A DNA stretch of 64,000 nt from Nonomuraea sp. SYSU D8015 (GCF_008065375.1 NZ_VJYI01000033.1:1-64000), one strand, 5' to 3'; counted from the first letter of the stretch, positions 8,833 to 17,728 are shown. The notes: generated by a model not told the origin, from the sequence alone. A program made the numbers and translations.

Positions 8833-10293
8833 CTACGTGGCGGCTGGGGACACTTTCAGGAGCGGAGGGCTGACTCGAGCTCGGGGTTCACCCGGCGGCG
8901 TACAGCTTGGCGATGCGCGCACCGAGGTCGGCGCCGTAGTTCTCGTGGTAGACCTGGGCGGAGCAGTAGACCGCGCCGCCCTGGCGGGCCAGAGCGGGCG
9001 TCCAGACGCGGCGTTCTCCACGCCGGGGTCGCTCATCTCCAGACCTGTGAGCGCGATGTCGTCCACGCTGACGTCGATGAAGTAGTCGCTCACGCCCTTG
9101 CGCTCGTACAGGCGCCATTGCAGCGTCGCGCTCGTCGCCCCGCTCAGCTTGGCCGTGAGGTCGATCGTCGCCTTCACCCAGGTGCCCGCAGCGTCGGCGG
9201 CGACGTCCCGCTCCCATACCACCTTGCCGTTGAGCAGGAGCTGCTTGATGTGATGACCAGCCGGATGCCCCGGTCCGCGGGCGTCGTGGTGCCAGAAGGT
9301 CACCACCCGCTTGGCCGCCCCCGACGTCAGGACGGTCTTCCGTGTCGCGCCGCACGACATGCCGGCCTTGGTGGCTGTCTGCTTCTGGACGACGAAGCTC
9401 AATCGCCCGTCGCCCGTGCGGGCCAGGTTGTCAGCCACAGGGCGCGTCCATGCCTGGTCGCGGGAGACGAACGGGAGCTTGTACTGCAGGACCCCGGCGA
9501 GTTCACCGCTACGGACGTGCTCGACTCCCTTCTTGGTGACCGCTTCGACGTAGGACACCGTCGGCTTCTGGGCGGCGTGGCTCAGCGGGTGGGCGTACGG
9601 CATCAGGTAGACCTCGGTGCCGGGCAGCCGCTTGGCGAGCTGCTGCACCTGGTACGACAGGCTCCACGACCAGGAGGTGTCCCGGTACGGTTCGTCACGG
9701 AAAGGGAAGATCACGCCGTCCATCAGCGGGATCTGCTCGGCGATGAATGCGTCAGTGAACTGGCCGTAGTAGACGGTCGGGACGAACTTGAGCGCGGGGC
9801 TGATCGCCTTGGCCACCGACCGCATCTGCCCGACGTAGGCGGGGGTGAACGTCTTGAGGTCGTAGGCGTAGTCGTCCACCGTCCAGCCGACAAGGTTCGG
9901 GTGGCTCTTGGCGAGGGTGGCGATCTCGCGAGACCATGCACCGTAGTCGTGCTTGAACGGCCGGGACACGCAGCAGGTTTCCTGGCTCGGCGAGTACACC
10001 AGCACCCAGACGTCGATCCCGGCGGCGGCCGCCGCGGGCAGGAACTCATCCCGCAGGTCGGTCCAGTGCACGTTGTCACCGGCCATCGGATAGACGTAGG
10101 TGTTCGCGTTGAGTGCTTTCAGCCCTGCGATGATCGCCTTGGTGTCCACGTGCCTGATCCCGTCGGCGCGCGGCTGCTCTTCACGCATGAGGTTGCCCGC
10201 CGTGCCCAGCGCGCCCGGAACCCTGGCGTGAGACACGCCGGGGATCATCGACAGCAGCACGGCGAAGACGGTCACGAGCGCGAGACGGATCAC
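8833..10293 (-). CDS. Secreted protein, glycoside-hydrolase-like, with frameshifted tail
   Basis: I start this at the GTG at 10293, preceded by GAAGGA. It opens with a signal peptide (VIRLALVTVFAVLLS ... PGVSHA). The body looks like a TIM-barrel secreted protein: NTYVYPMAGDNVHWTDLRDE, IDVWVLVYSPSQE, NLVGWTVDDYAYD and YLMPYAHPL. A beta-sandwich-like segment follows with VDDIALTG. I cannot name a catalytic family; VDDYAYD holds candidate acids. Near 9005-9015 the frame slips: the sister frame continues sensibly as GGAVYCSAQVYHENYGADLG with a stop at 8888, while the literal frame runs on in Arg/Pro/Thr-rich nonsense to 8833. A one-base error or mutation is likely, so the native end is probably 8888. 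Confidence 0.7.
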   Translation of the reverse strand: MIRLALVTVFAVLLSMIPGVSHARVPGALGTAGNLMREEQPRADGIRHVDTKAIIAGLKALNANTYVYPMAGDNVHWTDLRDEFLPAAAAAGIDVWVLVYSPSQETCCVSRPFKHDYGAWSREIATLAKSHPNLVGWTVDDYAYDLKTFTPAYVGQMRSVAKAISPALKFVPTVYYGQFTDAFIAEQIPLMDGVIFPFRDEPYRDTSWSWSLSYQVQQLAKRLPGTEVYLMPYAHPLSHAAQKPTVSYVEAVTKKGVEHVRSGELAGVLQYKLPFVSRDQAWTRPVADNLARTGDGRLSFVVQKQTATKAGMSCGATRKTVLTSGAAKRVVTFWHHDARGPGHPAGHHIKQLLLNGKVVWERDVAADAAGTWVKATIDLTAKLSGATSATLQWRLYERKGVSDYFIDVSVDDIALTGLEMSDPGVENAASGRPLWPARAARSTAPPRSTTRTTAPTSVRASPSCTPPGEPRARVSPPLLKVSPAAT

Positions 10294-10462
10294 GAGAGTT
10301 CCTTCGGGCATGATCAAGTACGGGGCCGTCAGCGTAGCGAGCACCGGTATGTCGCCGGTGAGGCCGATCAGGTCGGGGTAGCCGTCGTTGTACAGGTCCT
10401 CCAGCCCCGTCGGGCAGCAGCGCCTGGTCGGGCTGCAGCCGTCCATGATCTCCGAGTCGTGC

Positions 10463-10715
10463 GTGGACGTCCACGATCACCGACGGATACGGCTTCCGCT
10501 CCCGCAGCGGCATCCACGACCTCATCGACATCGAGACCGCCCGCGCCGTCGCCGACACGGTCATCGGCCTCAACGACCACCTGGCCGACGGCGGCGGGGT
10601 GTCCGGACCCGCCGCCCGCCGCGCCATCAAGGCCGCAGCGAAGGCACCCCGCTTCGCAGGCACCGTCATCACCGCGGCCACGGCCAAACGCCTGATCGCC
10701 AATGAAACGCCATGA
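10463..10715 (+). pseudogene. Integrase-associated large protein, internal fragment
   Basis: The frame gives YGFRSRSGIHDLIDIETARA, VADTVIGLNDHLADGGGVSG and PAARRAIKAAAKAPRFAGTV, ending ANETP and a stop. This matches my recollection of the C-terminal half of the large protein encoded beside tyrosine recombinases in actinomycete integrative elements. The upstream part is gone, cut at the edge of the secreted-protein gene. The following frame continues the same protein. Confidence 0.5.
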
Positions 10716-11307
10716 TCTACAACAACCCGCGGGCGTTCGTGCTGTGTCACTGCAAGCGCGCTCTGGCCCTATGCCATCGCGACGGCGTCCGGGACACCCC
10801 CACCCTCGACCGCTGTGTCCCCGGCTGCGGCAACATCATCCGCACCGATGAGCACGTCGCCCAACTCCGCGAACGCGCCGAGTTCCTCGACAGGCGTGCT
10901 GCCTCCGCCGCACGACCGATCGGCGATCGGCTCCGTGCCAACGCCGGCCGCCTCCTCAACGACCAGGCCGAACACTCCGACGGCGCCCTGACCATCGTCG
11001 CGCTCGCCCAGGTAGCGCAGGTCCCGCGCAACGCTCTCACCCAGCGCCACACCGACCTGAAGAACGAATTTTACGAACGCGTCAAGGCACGCGGGGCGCC
11101 CCTGGACGTCGAGGTCCGACTCCGCGCCGAGATCACGAGGCTGAAGAAGACGATCGCGAGCAAGAACGAGGAGTTGGCCGGCTGAGTGCGGACGTTCCCG
11201 CGCTGCTCCGTGCCGTCGGCCTGCTCACCACCGAGCACGCCGGGCTGCGTGAATTCCTGGAGATGCCTGCGGCCAACGTCGTTCCCCTGCGGCCTGATGA
11301 GCACTAG
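10712..11307 (+). pseudogene. Fusion of two integrase-associated proteins, frameshifted near 11178
   Basis: The ATG at 10712 overlaps the previous stop (ATGA). The first about 85 residues look like the Cys-rich C-terminus of the preceding protein (ALCHRDGVRDTPTLDRCVPG, CGNIIRTDEHVAQLRERAEF). From about residue 88 the sequence becomes a DUF6262-like DNA-binding coiled-coil protein (DGALTIVALAQVAQVPRNAL, LRAEITRLKKTIASKNEELA). A stop at 11185 follows, but the +1 frame continues the coiled coil as RLSADVPALLRAVGLLTTEH, then LREFLEMPAANVVPLRPDEH and a stop at 11307. So two genes were joined by deletion and then lost one base. These proteins normally accompany multi-gene tyrosine-recombinase modules. 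Confidence 0.6.
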
Positions 11308-11403
11308 CGACAGTGTCGTAACGGGTGGCGAAGCTCCTGGCGTCCGATGGTTTCGGGCGACACAAACGCTTCACCGTGTGCGATCGTCCGCCAGAATGGC
11401 GGG

Positions 11404-12243
11404 ATGCCCCGACCAGTCCCCGCCGACCTCCTGGAAATCGCTGAAGCCCTTGTCCCCGACGCTCCTCTTGGCTCCGCACGTCTTGCCTAGCAGGGGAATA
11501 TGCACCACGTCGTGCTGTTCCCCGGCGTCGCCGCCGTGCGTATCAGCAAGCGCCCCAGTGCCGCCGCCGAGTTGCCGCGCCGGGTCGAGATTCTCCGAGT
11601 CGTTGCGGCGGCCGGCCTGCCTTTCGCCGTGCCGGAGCCGCTGACTGCGGTGGCCACGTTCGGGGAACGCGCGGCCGTTGCGATTTCGTGGATCGACGGC
11701 GAGGGGTTACCGGAGGGCATCGGGGACCCGGCGGCGTTCGGCCTGCTCTTGGAGGCACTGCGCGAGGTTGAAATCTCGCCGGAGCTCGAGGCCGTTCTCC
11801 ACGAGCCGCGCCGGTATGCCGATGGCTTGGGATGGGGCGACATCCTGAACGACGAGATCATTCCGCGCCTGCCGACGAAGTGGCGTGACGGAGTTCGGCA
11901 GCGGCTGAACACGCTGCTGGCGCTCGAGGAGGTCCCGGCCAGGCTCGTCCACGGCGACCTCGGCGGCAGCAACGTCCACTTCGGCGAGGACGGCAAGCTG
12001 ACCGGCGTCTTCGACTGGGACATGGCGGTCCTGTCCGACCCGGCGATCGACGCGGCACTCGTCGCGACCTGGCACGGCTGGGACGTCCTCCGCGCCACCG
12101 ACGAGGAGACCTACCGACGTGCCTGGGCCTGGAACGACGCGGTCGGGGTCGGGCACCTCCATGCGGTGTTCGCCGGCAAACCCTTGTCGCACGTCGACGG
12201 TTTCGTCCGTTCCGTCGTCGCTTGGTTGGAGGAGCGCGGCTAA
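11404..12243 (+). CDS. Aminoglycoside phosphotransferase (APH)-family kinase with in-frame stop
   Basis: The family pattern begins at the ATG at 11404 (PADLLEIAEALVPDAPLG), but a TAG at 11488-11490 interrupts it. The frame resumes, and an ATG at 11500 preceded by AGGGGA could restart translation to give 247 residues. Counting from 11500, the catalytic loop HGDLGGSNVHF has Asp153 and Asn158, and the metal-binding FDWD motif follows at 171-174. The restart product would lack part of the N-lobe nucleotide-binding sheet, so activity is doubtful unless the TAG is an error. APH relatives phosphorylate antibiotics or small metabolites; the substrate is unknown. It sits alone between mobile debris and a small unknown gene. 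Confidence 0.75.
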
Positions 12244-12248
12244 GTTAA

Positions 12249-12496
12249 TGCCCCCCGTGCTCGGCCCAGAAGACGGCTTCTCGCACTCCCCGCAGTGGCC
12301 GACTAAGGAAGCAACGCCGTGGACCACCATGCGGGCCGCCCAACAAGGCCTAGACGCGGCGGGCGAGGACAGTATCGCCGGCCGGCGCCTGCACGAGATG
12401 AAAGGCTTCTACGCGTACATGACCGAGCAGTTGATTCCTCTCATCGACAACTGGCGTGAACGATATGCCGCAAGGCATGCTGACACGCCCCGGTAG
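12249..12496 (+). CDS. Small hypothetical protein
   Basis: An 82-codon frame starting at an ATG 6 nt after the kinase stop and ending at 12496. The C-terminal half (EDSIAGRRLHEMKGFYAYMT, EQLIPLIDNWRERYAARH) looks like an amphipathic helical segment; the N-terminal half is low-complexity. It may be the tail of a larger lost gene. No family is recognised. Confidence 0.35.
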
Positions 12497-12536
12497 CCAC
12501 ACCAGACTGCAGGCCCATGAAGGTCCCGCTTTCGCG

Positions 12537-13208
12537 CTATCCCGCCTGAGAAACGGCAGGTTCAGAGGCTTGGCGCAGCAAACGGACCCCCACGGCGATG
12601 ATCCAGCAGAAGGCGGTCAGCAGGGAGAGGTGTTCGAGCAGGCCGGCGGGCGCCGGTCGCCAGACGCCCAGGGTGTCGAGGCGGTAGGCGATCCCGGCGG
12701 CGAACGCGAAGACGATGACCAGTGCGCCGGACAGGCGGGAGTACAGGGCCCAGCCCCGGCTCGCTTCTCCCAGACGTCGGGCCAGGACGAATGCGGCGGC
12801 GCTGAGCCCGGCGAACAGCGCGAAGCCGGCCACCTGGTGGATGAGTCCGCTCGTGGTGACGCCGGTCGGCTGCCCGGGCGGATAGCCCAGCGCGGGATCG
12901 GTCGGCACGAGCCCGGCCACGACCAGTCCCGCCGCGGCGGTCGTGAGCAGGATCGGCCCCCAGGTGGCGCCGCGGCCGCCGCGCAACGCCCGGCGCAGCC
13001 CGGCCGCGAAGGCCAGTAAGAGCAATCCGCCGAGCACGAAGTTCACCGTCTGCAGCCAGGCGCGCTCGCCGGTGCCGAGTTGGCTGGCGCCGTGGTGCCA
13101 CAGACTGTAGCCGGGCCGGGTGGCCCCGTCGGCCCACAACAGCACCGGCACCAGAACACCGGCGGCGACGCCGCTGGCGAGCAGCGCCTTGAGAGTACGG
13201 GTGGCCAC
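12537..13208 (-). CDS. DUF998-type integral membrane protein
   Basis: A 223-residue protein with about six transmembrane helices. The first follows the GTG start at 13208, which has AGGAGG 9 nt upstream. It has the DUF998 layout: early SLWHHGASQLGTGERAWLQT after helix 1, then TGLIHQ-like SGLIHQVAGFALFAG in the middle. The role of DUF998 proteins is not established. It is divergent from the MarR/GbsR-type regulator at 13364. Its leader carries the 19-nt sequence also found before nhaA, plus flanking inverted repeats, which suggests RNA-level or operator control. Confidence 0.82.
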   Translation of the reverse strand: MATRTLKALLASGVAAGVLVPVLLWADGATRPGYSLWHHGASQLGTGERAWLQTVNFVLGGLLLLAFAAGLRRALRGGRGATWGPILLTTAAAGLVVAGLVPTDPALGYPPGQPTGVTTSGLIHQVAGFALFAGLSAAAFVLARRLGEASRGWALYSRLSGALVIVFAFAAGIAYRLDTLGVWRPAPAGLLEHLSLLTAFCWIIAVGVRLLRQASEPAVSQAG

Positions 13209-13251
13209 GGGAAGTCCTCCTGTTTCTCCGTGACCGCGAGGGGGCTCACGG

Positions 13252-13270
13252 GCCGACCAGACTTCCCGGC
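13252..13270 (-). promoter_or_regulatory. Conserved 19-nt leader motif, copy 1
   Basis: On the minus strand the sequence is GCCGGGAAGTCTGGTCGGC, 43 nt before the GTG of the DUF998 gene. Its ends (GCCG/CGGC) can pair. Upstream lies a 7-bp hairpin (GCGCCCT-GTCG-AGGGCGT) and downstream CCGTGA ... TCACGG, then the ribosome binding site, so a structured leader is plausible. Identical copies are at 16467 and 17286. Confidence 0.6.
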
Positions 13271-13363
13271 TCTCCAACAGCACGCCCTCGACAGGGCGCA
13301 TCCTTGATCGATACATGGATTTTAGCTCATACTGAAATGACTGCAAGAGGAGGGGAGTCGGTC

Positions 13364-13846
13364 GTGGCCGAACAGGAGCAACTGCTGGAATGGGTGGAGC
13401 GCGTCGCCATGTACCTGGCTCGTGACGGCGTGCCGCCCATCGCCGGGCGGGTGCTGGGCTGGCTGATGATCTGTGATCCGCCTGAGCAGTCTGCCGGACA
13501 GATCAGCACGGCGATCGGCGCCAGCCGCGCCTCGCTGACCTCGAACCTGCGGCTGCTGACCAGCATGGGGTTCCTCACCTGGCGGACCCGGCGGGGCGAG
13601 CGGACCGTCTACTACCGGATGGCCGAGGACGCCTGGGCGGTCGTGGTGCGCCGGCAGATCGCCTCCATCGCCTCGTTCATGGACATCACCCGCGACGGCG
13701 TGGAGCTGGTCGGCCCGGACGACGAGCGGGCCTCGCGCGTGCGCCAGGCGCACACCACCTTCGAGTGGATGGCCAAGGTCTTCGACAACGCGCCACCCCT
13801 GCAGGCTGACGACCCGGAGAACCACGAGGGTGAGGAGACATCATGA
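13364..13846 (+). CDS. MarR/GbsR-type winged-helix regulator
   Basis: A 160-residue regulator. I start it at the GTG at 13364, 8 nt after AGGAGGGG; an ATG at 13337 is possible but less well placed. A GbsR-like N-terminal helix (EWVERVAMYLARDGVPPIAG RVLGWLMICDP in two parts) precedes a winged helix (SAGQISTAIGASRASLTSNL, RRGERTVYYR). A C-terminal helical segment follows. The stop overlaps the ATG of the next gene (ATGA), so it is translationally coupled to the FAD monooxygenase and probably controls it, as well as perhaps the divergent DUF998 gene. Confidence 0.88.
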   Translation: MAEQEQLLEWVERVAMYLARDGVPPIAGRVLGWLMICDPPEQSAGQISTAIGASRASLTSNLRLLTSMGFLTWRTRRGERTVYYRMAEDAWAVVVRRQIASIASFMDITRDGVELVGPDDERASRVRQAHTTFEWMAKVFDNAPPLQADDPENHEGEETS

Positions 13847-14995
13847 GCGGACACGCCATCGTGGTCGGCGGCGGCATCGGCGGGCTTGCCGCAGCCCTGG
13901 CCTTACACCGGGTCGGCTGGCAGGCCACCGTGCTGGAGCGGGCGGCCGAGCTGCGCGAGATCGGCGCCGGCATGTCTCAAGCGCCGAATGCGATGCGGGC
14001 GCTGGCCGAGCTCGGCGTCGCCGAGCAGGCCCGCGCGGTGGGAGTGCCCACCCACGCTTCCGGCAACCTGCGCACCCCGGATGGCCGCTACCTGCAACAA
14101 GCCCGGCCCGGGGATTCGACCGCGCTGCTCGCCTTTCACCGTGCCGACCTGCACCGGGTGCTGCTGGACGCGGTGCCCACCGGCTGGATACGCACCGACG
14201 CGGAAGTCACCGCGATCCGGCAGAACGCCGGCAGCGTGGGCATCGGATTCGTCGGCGGCGAGCTGAGTGCCGACCTGGTCATCGCCGCCGACGGCATCCG
14301 CAGCACAATCCGCCGCCTGCTGTGGCCGGATGCACCGCCGCCGCGCTTCCTGGGCCGCACCGCCTGGCTGGGCATCGCCCAGGTACCCGATCTCCCTGGC
14401 AGTATCACGCTCGGCCCGGGCGGATACTTCCTCATCCACCCCGTCGCGCGCGGCCGCGCGTACTGGGCCTACGTCACCACCGCCGACGCGCCCGGCATCC
14501 GCTACGACCAGGAGAAAGCGGAGGTCGTCCGCCGCATCGGGAGCTGGCACGACCCGATCCCCTCCCTCGTCGAGGCCACGGGGGAGCAGGAGGTCATCCG
14601 CATCGACATCTGTGACCTGGACCCGCTGCCGACCTACGTCCGCGAGGGTGGCGCTGCTCGGAGACGCCGCGCACGCGATGAGTCCCGACCGCGGCCAAGG
14701 CGCCGGGCAATCCTTTGAGGACGCCGTCGTCCTTGCCGCCGCCCTGGCCGGCGAGCCGGCGGTCGAGGCCGCGCTGCGCCGCTACGACGCCGAGCGTCGT
14801 CCGCGCACCCAGGCCACCGCCAAGGGCGCCCGCGCCGATGGGGCGCGCACCACCTCCAGGGCCGCATACCGGGCGATGCTGGCCATGATCCGCCTGATGC
14901 CCGGAGCCTTGTGGCGCAAGGGCATCGCCGCCGACGGCAACGCCACCTGGCGCTGGCGGCCGCCCCGCCAGCCGTCGCCGACCGCAGGCCCGTGA
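13843..14995 (+). pseudogene. FAD-dependent monooxygenase, frameshifted
   Basis: The protein begins with the FAD-binding GGGIGGLAAALALHRVGW and ERAAELREIGAGM, and continues to DLVIAADGIRSTIRRLLW (the DG motif) and TYVREG near 14645. There the frame slips by one base and the adjacent frame picks up exactly at RVALLGDAAHAMSPDRGQGA (the GD motif) and runs to 14995. Joined, it is a normal-length (about 383 residues) PHBH-type single-component hydroxylase acting on aromatic or polyketide substrates. Coupled to the upstream regulator, it forms a two-gene operon. If the missing base is an assembly error the gene is intact. Confidence 0.87.
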
Positions 14996-15106
14996 GGCGC
15001 ATGGACTCATGATGCCGCCAGGACGGGAGCACGTGGTGCCGTGCTTGGCGCCAGCCCGGTGATGCCGGAGACCACCTCGAGCAGCACGCAGGCCCCCAAG
15101 GACAGG

Positions 15107-16429
15107 TCAGGGGCTCTGGTAGAGGTCGGGGATTCCGTCCCGGTCGGAGTCGGCGGTCTCGGCCTCGTGGATGCGCCGGTAGATGCGCCCGCGCAGCCGA
15201 AGGATCACCGTGGCCAGCACAGCGGCGGCCAGCGAGCCGGCCAGAACGGCGACCTTGACCTGCTCACCACCGGCCGCGCCGAACGCCAGCTCCCCGATCA
15301 GCAACGACACGGTGAACCCGATGCCGGCCAGGATCCCCAGCCCGACCATGTCGATCCAGGCCAGCCCCTCGTCCAGGCTGGCGCGGGTGAAGCGGGCCAC
15401 CAGCCAGGTCGCGGCCAGGACGCCGATCGGCTTGCCGACCAGCAACCCGGCCACGATACCCGCGGCGACCGGCTCGCTGAGCGTGTCGAACAGGCCGCCC
15501 AGCCCGCCGAGGGTGACCCCGGAGGAGAAGAAGGCGAAGACGGGAACGGCGACGCCTGCGGAGATCGGCCGGAACCTGTGCTCGAAGTGCTCAGCCAGCC
15601 CCGCTCCGTCCGCGGCTCCGTCCGGCGACCCGTCCGGCGACCCGTCCGCCCGTGTCCCCCGCAGGACGGGGACGGTCAGAGCCAGCAGCACCCCCGCCAC
15701 GGTGGCGTGCACCCCCGAGGCGTGCACCAACGCCCAGGTGCCAAAGGCCAGCGGCAGCAGCAGCCACCACGACCGCACCTGCCGCCGCACCAGCACAGCG
15801 AAGACCGCCAATGGCACCAAGGCCCCCAGCAGCGGCAACACCGCCAGGTGCGAGGTGTAGAAGACGGCGATGATGACGATGGCGATCAGATCGTCCACCA
15901 CCGCCAAGGTCAGCAGGAAGGTCCGCAGCGCATCCGGCAGGAATCGGCCGATCACCGCCAGCACCGCCAGGGCGAAGGCGATGTCGGTGGCGGTGGGGAT
16001 CGCCCACCCCCTGGCAGCCCCCGCCCCGCCGGCGATCGCCAGGTACACCAGGGCAGGCACCACGACCCCGCCGACCGCGGCGGCCACCGGCACCGCCGCC
16101 CGCCGCAGATCACGCAGGTCACCGGCGACGAACTCCCGCTTGAGCTCCAGCCCCGCCACGAAGAAGAAGACGGCCAGCAGTCCGTCCGCGGCCCAGGTGG
16201 CCAGGTCGAGGTTCAGATGCAGCGAGGCGGGCCCAACCTCCATGGCGCGCAGGTCCTGATAGATCTGTGCCCACGGGGAGTTGGCCCAGATCAGCGCGGC
16301 GACGGCGGCGGCCAGCAGCAACGCCCCGCCGATGGTCTCCTTGCGCAGGATGTCGGCGATACGGCGAGCCTCGGGCCAGGTGCTCCTGTCGAGCAGGCGC
16401 GGCGGACGTCGGAGGATGGGGCCGGGCAT
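15107..16429 (-). CDS. nhaA: Na+/H+ antiporter NhaA
   Basis: A 440-residue, 11-12 helix secondary antiporter exchanging cytoplasmic Na+ or Li+ for H+. Landmarks: LKREFVAGDLRDLRRAAVP near 96-113, PTATDIAFALAVL with Asp149 (E. coli Asp133 equivalent), and VVDDLIAIVIIA with Asp179-Asp180 (E. coli Asp163-Asp164, the ion site). FGTWALVHASGVHATVAGVL and VGLGILAGIGFTVSLLIGEL follow. I start at the ATG at 16429 with GGAG upstream rather than an earlier in-frame codon that would lie in the leader. The extreme C-terminus (residues 427-435, DSDRDGIPD) is a D-x-D-x-D-G-x-x-D calcium-loop-like sequence not usual in NhaA. The leader holds the repeated 19-nt motif. Confidence 0.95.
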   Translation of the reverse strand: MPGPILRRPPRLLDRSTWPEARRIADILRKETIGGALLLAAAVAALIWANSPWAQIYQDLRAMEVGPASLHLNLDLATWAADGLLAVFFFVAGLELKREFVAGDLRDLRRAAVPVAAAVGGVVVPALVYLAIAGGAGAARGWAIPTATDIAFALAVLAVIGRFLPDALRTFLLTLAVVDDLIAIVIIAVFYTSHLAVLPLLGALVPLAVFAVLVRRQVRSWWLLLPLAFGTWALVHASGVHATVAGVLLALTVPVLRGTRADGSPDGSPDGAADGAGLAEHFEHRFRPISAGVAVPVFAFFSSGVTLGGLGGLFDTLSEPVAAGIVAGLLVGKPIGVLAATWLVARFTRASLDEGLAWIDMVGLGILAGIGFTVSLLIGELAFGAAGGEQVKVAVLAGSLAAAVLATVILRLRGRIYRRIHEAETADSDRDGIPDLYQSP

Positions 16430-16466
16430 GAAACTCCACTCGTTGCAGGGGTCGGGTCGATCATCT

Positions 16467-16485
16467 GCCGACCAGACTTCCCGGC
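16467..16485 (-). promoter_or_regulatory. Conserved 19-nt leader motif, copy 2 (nhaA leader)
   Basis: This copy is identical to the one at 13252 and lies 37 nt before the nhaA start. The flanks GCAGG (upstream) and CCTGC (downstream) can pair to enclose it. Li+ and Na+ riboswitch classes are known upstream of nhaA-type genes, so an ion-sensing RNA is one possibility; a protein operator is the other. I cannot match it to a published consensus from memory. Confidence 0.6.
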
Positions 16486-16599
16486 GCACCTGCCCATAAC
16501 GTATCAAGACTCGCAATGAGCCACATATCAGACGGCCCTGCCGTCCCTGTGTCCCGCGTCAGAGGGAGCGCACATGCCGCGAGCAGGCCTCGATCTCAC

Positions 16600-17280
16600 G
16601 ACGCTCGCGAGACCCAGGCGAGCCGGACCTCCGCACACTTCCGCGTGCGGCAGGCGGGCTCGGCGGGCGATGCGCATGACAGCGACTCCAGGATCTCCAC
16701 CGCGCGGCCCCCGTCCTCGGCACGGATACGCCGCCCGAGGTCGGCGGCGGTGCGTGACCGCCGGCATGGCATCGGTGGCAGCCAAGTGGATGGCCGCGGC
16801 CGGCCCGTCGGGGGTTAGGCGCCGCTGGGACTGGGGCGGCACGGCGACGCCGGCGGCGTGCGCGAGATGCCCAAAACGGCTGGTCGGCGACAAACGGCAG
16901 ATGACCTGTGGCCGTCCGGCGGCCAGTGCGGCGCCGGTGGTGCCGATGCCGACGTGGTCGCACGATCGCGGCCATGCCGGGGGAACAGCCATCGTGCGGG
17001 GCCTGGTCGAGCTGGTGGCTGGTGTCTGGCAGGTCGGCGGCCTGGATGCCGCCCCAGGCCGGAGGCCGGCACGGCGCGTACCCCGGCCAGCCGGACCGCC
17101 TGGGCCACGATGCGGCCGAGGCGCTGCGGATCGCTGCCGGCCGTGTTGCCGAACCCGATGTACACCGGCGCGTCACCGGCCTCCAGAAACGCGGCCAGCT
17201 CCGGGGATGGCGCCCAATCAGGCGCGGCGGGCGCGGCACCCACTGTCCGGCACGGCCCGATAGGGATAGGGTGGCCATCA
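16600..17280 (-). pseudogene. Decayed glycosyltransferase (MGT/UDP-glucosyltransferase type)
   Basis: Pieces in different frames, in the right order on the minus strand, read PELAAFLEAGDAPVYIGFGN, then AVRLAGVRAV and WGGIQAADLPDTSHQLDQAP. GRPQVICRL / LPFVADQPFWA and HAAGVAVPPQSQRRLTPDG follow. These are the acceptor-loop and sugar-nucleotide signature of sterol- or macrolide-type GT1 enzymes. At least four frame changes are needed and the N-terminal acceptor domain is absent, so it is a pseudogene. Confidence 0.7.
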
Positions 17281-17285
17281 GGTGA

Positions 17286-17304
17286 GCCGGGAAGTCTGGT
17301 CGGC
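17286..17304 (+). promoter_or_regulatory. Conserved 19-nt leader motif, copy 3
   Basis: This is an identical 19-mer in the opposite orientation to the other two. It is followed by a CACTC/GAGTG hairpin and then GAAGGA, 7 nt before a GTG at 17339. That start opens only a short frame before a stop, so the gene it once preceded seems to be lost. Confidence 0.5.
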
Positions 17305-17728
17305 ACGTCCACTCCCGCATCGAGTGAAGGATCTGCGCGTGCGTCCCCGAGACTTGCGTGCCCAAGACCTGCTTGCCGTTTCTGCCCGCCCGCGTTTGCG
17401 GTGACGGCCACAATGCCGGTCAGAAGGGATCGTCCCGGTTTCATCGCTCCGGCCACGTCGCATCTGAGTGTGCGCCACCTGCCACGACCGCGCATCCCCT
17501 CCGTAGCCCGGTGCCGGTCATCGCCACCGCTCACCTAAGCGAGCGCTATCGCGATGTGCCAGCCGTCGATGGCGGGACAGATCCATGCCGTGCTGGGCCT
17601 CGCTGAAGCACCACACCGCGCGCTCCTCGTAACACAGATGATCGGCACACCCCACGAGTCGACGACATGGACCATCACACGGCCATGATCATGGGTCGTG
17701 CCGCCCTCCGACCGCAAGGGACCTGTCT
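17305..17728. other. Leader copy 3 and degraded DNA
   Basis: After the 19-nt motif come a plausible ribosome binding site and GTG start at 17339 giving only about 21 codons. I recognise nothing further up to the hydrolase start at 17729. It is probably the ruined gene that belonged to the third leader. Confidence 0.35.

Noticed and set aside
8755..10695. Long plus-strand open frame opposite the secreted-protein gene
   Set aside because: Its composition is Arg/Gly/His-rich with no domain, and it mirrors the codon pattern of the minus-strand gene with a signal peptide.
13252..13270. Cobalamin riboswitch, because of a GGGAA...GGT-like core
   Set aside because: The downstream GCCACTG-type box and the long multi-stem aptamer are absent within the leader.
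15041..16519. 492-codon plus-strand open frame over nhaA
   Set aside because: It is Gln/Gly/Arg-rich antisense of NhaA with no recognisable fold.
13252..17304. The 19-nt motif as a mobile-element terminal repeat
   Set aside because: Copies 2 and 3 are inverted and flank the glycosyltransferase remnant, but no transposase or target duplication is there, copy 1 has no partner, and all three keep the same distance to a start codon.
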